A stretch of 7,776 bases of DNA, taken from positions 1 through 7,776 of the forward strand of contig CAIPWG010000374.1 in the NCBI GenBank assembly GCA_903868655.1. The letters are read 5' to 3'. This DNA is from an uncultured Sphingomonadales bacterium (GTDB lineage: Bacteria; Pseudomonadota; Alphaproteobacteria; Sphingomonadales; Sphingomonadaceae). A program made the position numbers and the translations under genes. Each line of letters starts with the position of its first letter. The first letter of the stretch is position 1. Of the stretch, positions 6,509 to 7,776 are shown piece by piece. Below the pieces are notes generated by a model, which was not told where the DNA came from, did not search any database, and saw only the letters and a program-made list of their open reading frames with translations.

Positions 6509-7776
6509 ACACTCATAACGCGGGACCACATCAAACGCGATATTCAGCCGCTCACCGCGCTGTATCGGCACGGTGCCATGCCAAACATGCGACGGGAACA
6601 GGATCAATTGTCCGACTACCGGGGCAATCATGCCGCGCGGGGGCAGATTGACCCCCAACTCGTCGGGCGGCGCTCCCCACTGGAAATGTCCCGCCGGCGC
6701 GGGTCCCATGTCGCCCGCATCGGGCAATGCCACGTAAAATGCTGACGACAGCCAACCCTGCGGATGGCTGTGGTTGACGTTGAACCCGCCCGGTCCCAAT
6801 CGCACCGACCAACTGCCCGCCACGATCAGGTGCTCACGAGGCGCAGATAGCAGCGGGTGCCGGGGGTCATGCTCGGGCAGACTTGCAACGTGGGTCTGCA
6901 CAACCTCCATCAGAGCGATCCGCGCGCGTGCAAGGATCGGCTCGTGTCGCAGCAGCACCGAACGGTCGGTCTGGGTACCAAGACGCACGGTCTGTTCGGC
7001 ATAAGGTGCCTGCGCCGCATGCAAGCCGCGCAAGACATCGGTCAATTCGGCTAATTCGGCGTGCGACAGGCCAACATCATACGCGCGCACGAAGCCCCGA
7101 TCACCTTCAAGCCATTCGGCCAGGGGATCATCAAGCAACCGCCACGCTGTGCCCAGATAAGGCCACACCTGCCGTGCGGCAGGGCCCGCCAACATCGCCA
7201 GACACAGATCGCGTGCGCAAGCCGCCTCGCCCTGCCGCAGCGCCAACCGGATACGCGCAAGACGTAGAAAATCATCCTCTTGCCCGGTTACGCGGTCCAG
7301 CAGCGCTGCACATTGATCAAGCGCGCCCATTTCCCCGGCAACAAACACTCTTGCTCCAAGGATGGCCCGGGTTTCGCCCAGATGTTGCTGTGCCTCATCC
7401 AGCACGGCACCGGCACGGGCCCAGTCGCGTACTTGCGCCAAGGCGCCAAACCAGCCGAGCCACAATCCCTGCTGCGCCGGATGCGCGCGCGCGGCCTTCG
7501 CCCAGTCCCGATCAAATCCGGCATGATCGCCCGCAATCCAGCGCAACGAAGCCAGGACTCGATGACCGTCAAGCCAACCCGGCGCAGCGCTCAATGCAGC
7601 AGTCAACCGCGCCACTGCCCCGGCAGATTGCCCCATGGACGCTTCGGCGAGGGCAAGATTGCGCAAGGCATCGCGATTGCCAGGATTTAGCGCCAGCGTA
7701 TGCTCGAACAAGGCGGCGGCGGGCAGGCCGCGTTCATAACGCAATTGCGCCAGAAGAAACGCGATCTGCGGGTCGG
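6497..7776 (-). CDS. TPR protein with C-terminal putative 2OG-Fe(II) oxygenase domain (5' end outside window)
   Basis: The frame is open from the right edge to the TAA at 6497-6499, giving 425 visible residues; the N-terminus is missing. A TTG at 7744 is only an internal codon, since the frame continues upstream as DPQIAFLLAQ. The visible N-terminal half, about 1-240, is alpha-helical with tetratricopeptide repeats, for example ALFEHTLALNPGNRDALRNL followed by AVARLTAALSAAPGW. The C-terminal part, about 315-420, resembles the putative 2OG-Fe(II) oxygenase family seen in TIGR02466-type proteins. It has NVNHSHPQGWLSSAFYVALP (H335 and H337), then LFPSHVWHGTVP (H399), then RGERLNIAFDV, where R409 could bind 2-oxoglutarate. 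Which His and Asp/Glu bind iron is not certain from sequence alone. TPR-plus-oxygenase proteins of this kind occur in alphaproteobacteria, with unknown substrates. It has no evident link to the other genes and ends tail-to-tail with the kinase, overlapping by 12 bp. Confidence 0.82.
   Translation of the reverse strand, partial: DPQIAFLLAQLRYERGLPAAALFEHTLALNPGNRDALRNLALAEASMGQSAGAVARLTAALSAAPGWLDGHRVLASLRWIAGDHAGFDRDWAKAARAHPAQQGLWLGWFGALAQVRDWARAGAVLDEAQQHLGETRAILGARVFVAGEMGALDQCAALLDRVTGQEDDFLRLARIRLALRQGEAACARDLCLAMLAGPAARQVWPYLGTAWRLLDDPLAEWLEGDRGFVRAYDVGLSHAELAELTDVLRGLHAAQAPYAEQTVRLGTQTDRSVLLRHEPILARARIALMEVVQTHVASLPEHDPRHPLLSAPREHLIVAGSWSVRLGPGGFNVNHSHPQGWLSSAFYVALPDAGDMGPAPAGHFQWGAPPDELGVNLPPRGMIAPVVGQLILFPSHVWHGTVPIQRGERLNIAFDVVPRYECSAR

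Overview
The window is GC-rich (about 60% by eye) and carries dense, mostly protein-coding DNA. It is most likely chromosomal DNA of a sphingomonad-type alphaproteobacterium (Sphingomonadales). The evidence is a large TonB-dependent receptor with the typical sphingomonad N-terminus (Ala-rich signal peptide, then a DIVVTAQRREQKLKDV TonB-box region), GC-biased codon use, and a periplasmic PQQ/haem alcohol dehydrogenase. The genus assignment is inferred from family style, not from a marker gene. No tRNA, rRNA, CRISPR, insertion sequence or phage gene was seen.

Layout from left to right. (1) Positions 1-1477, minus strand: the N-terminal 492 codons of a TonB-dependent outer-membrane receptor, whose 3' end lies outside the window. 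(2) Positions 1478-1909: a divergent intergenic region with an AT-rich core around 1628-1730, one candidate promoter in each direction, and a long leader in front of the next gene. (3) Positions 1910-4108, plus strand: a secreted quinohaemoprotein alcohol dehydrogenase with a PQQ beta-propeller followed by a C-terminal cytochrome c domain. (4) Positions 4141-5514, plus: a 12-helix amino acid permease of the GabP/AroP type. (5) Positions 5600-6508, plus: a ROK-family sugar kinase of the fructokinase type with its zinc motif. (6) Positions 6497-7776, minus: a TPR protein ending in a putative 2OG-Fe(II) oxygenase domain, open at the right edge, whose 3' end overlaps the kinase gene by 12 bp.

Genes 3 to 5 run in one direction with gaps of 32 and 85 bp and no clear terminator, so they may be co-transcribed. 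The kinase has its own good ribosome binding site. The receptor diverges from the dehydrogenase across a shared control region. A reasonable inference is an uptake-and-oxidation unit: the receptor brings a substrate across the outer membrane, the dehydrogenase oxidises an alcohol in the periplasm and passes electrons to the respiratory chain, and the permease imports an amino-acid-like product or co-nutrient. How a fructokinase fits is not clear. The TPR/oxygenase gene looks unrelated.

The most notable points are in the dehydrogenase. It has an Asp two residues after the catalytic Asp, a feature tied to lanthanide use in other PQQ alcohol dehydrogenases. It also has an apparent Glu-to-Asp change with a short insertion at another metal-ligand site, and an unusual leader with a strong Shine-Dalgarno sequence that serves no visible start codon. 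I did not find a clearly new multi-gene system.
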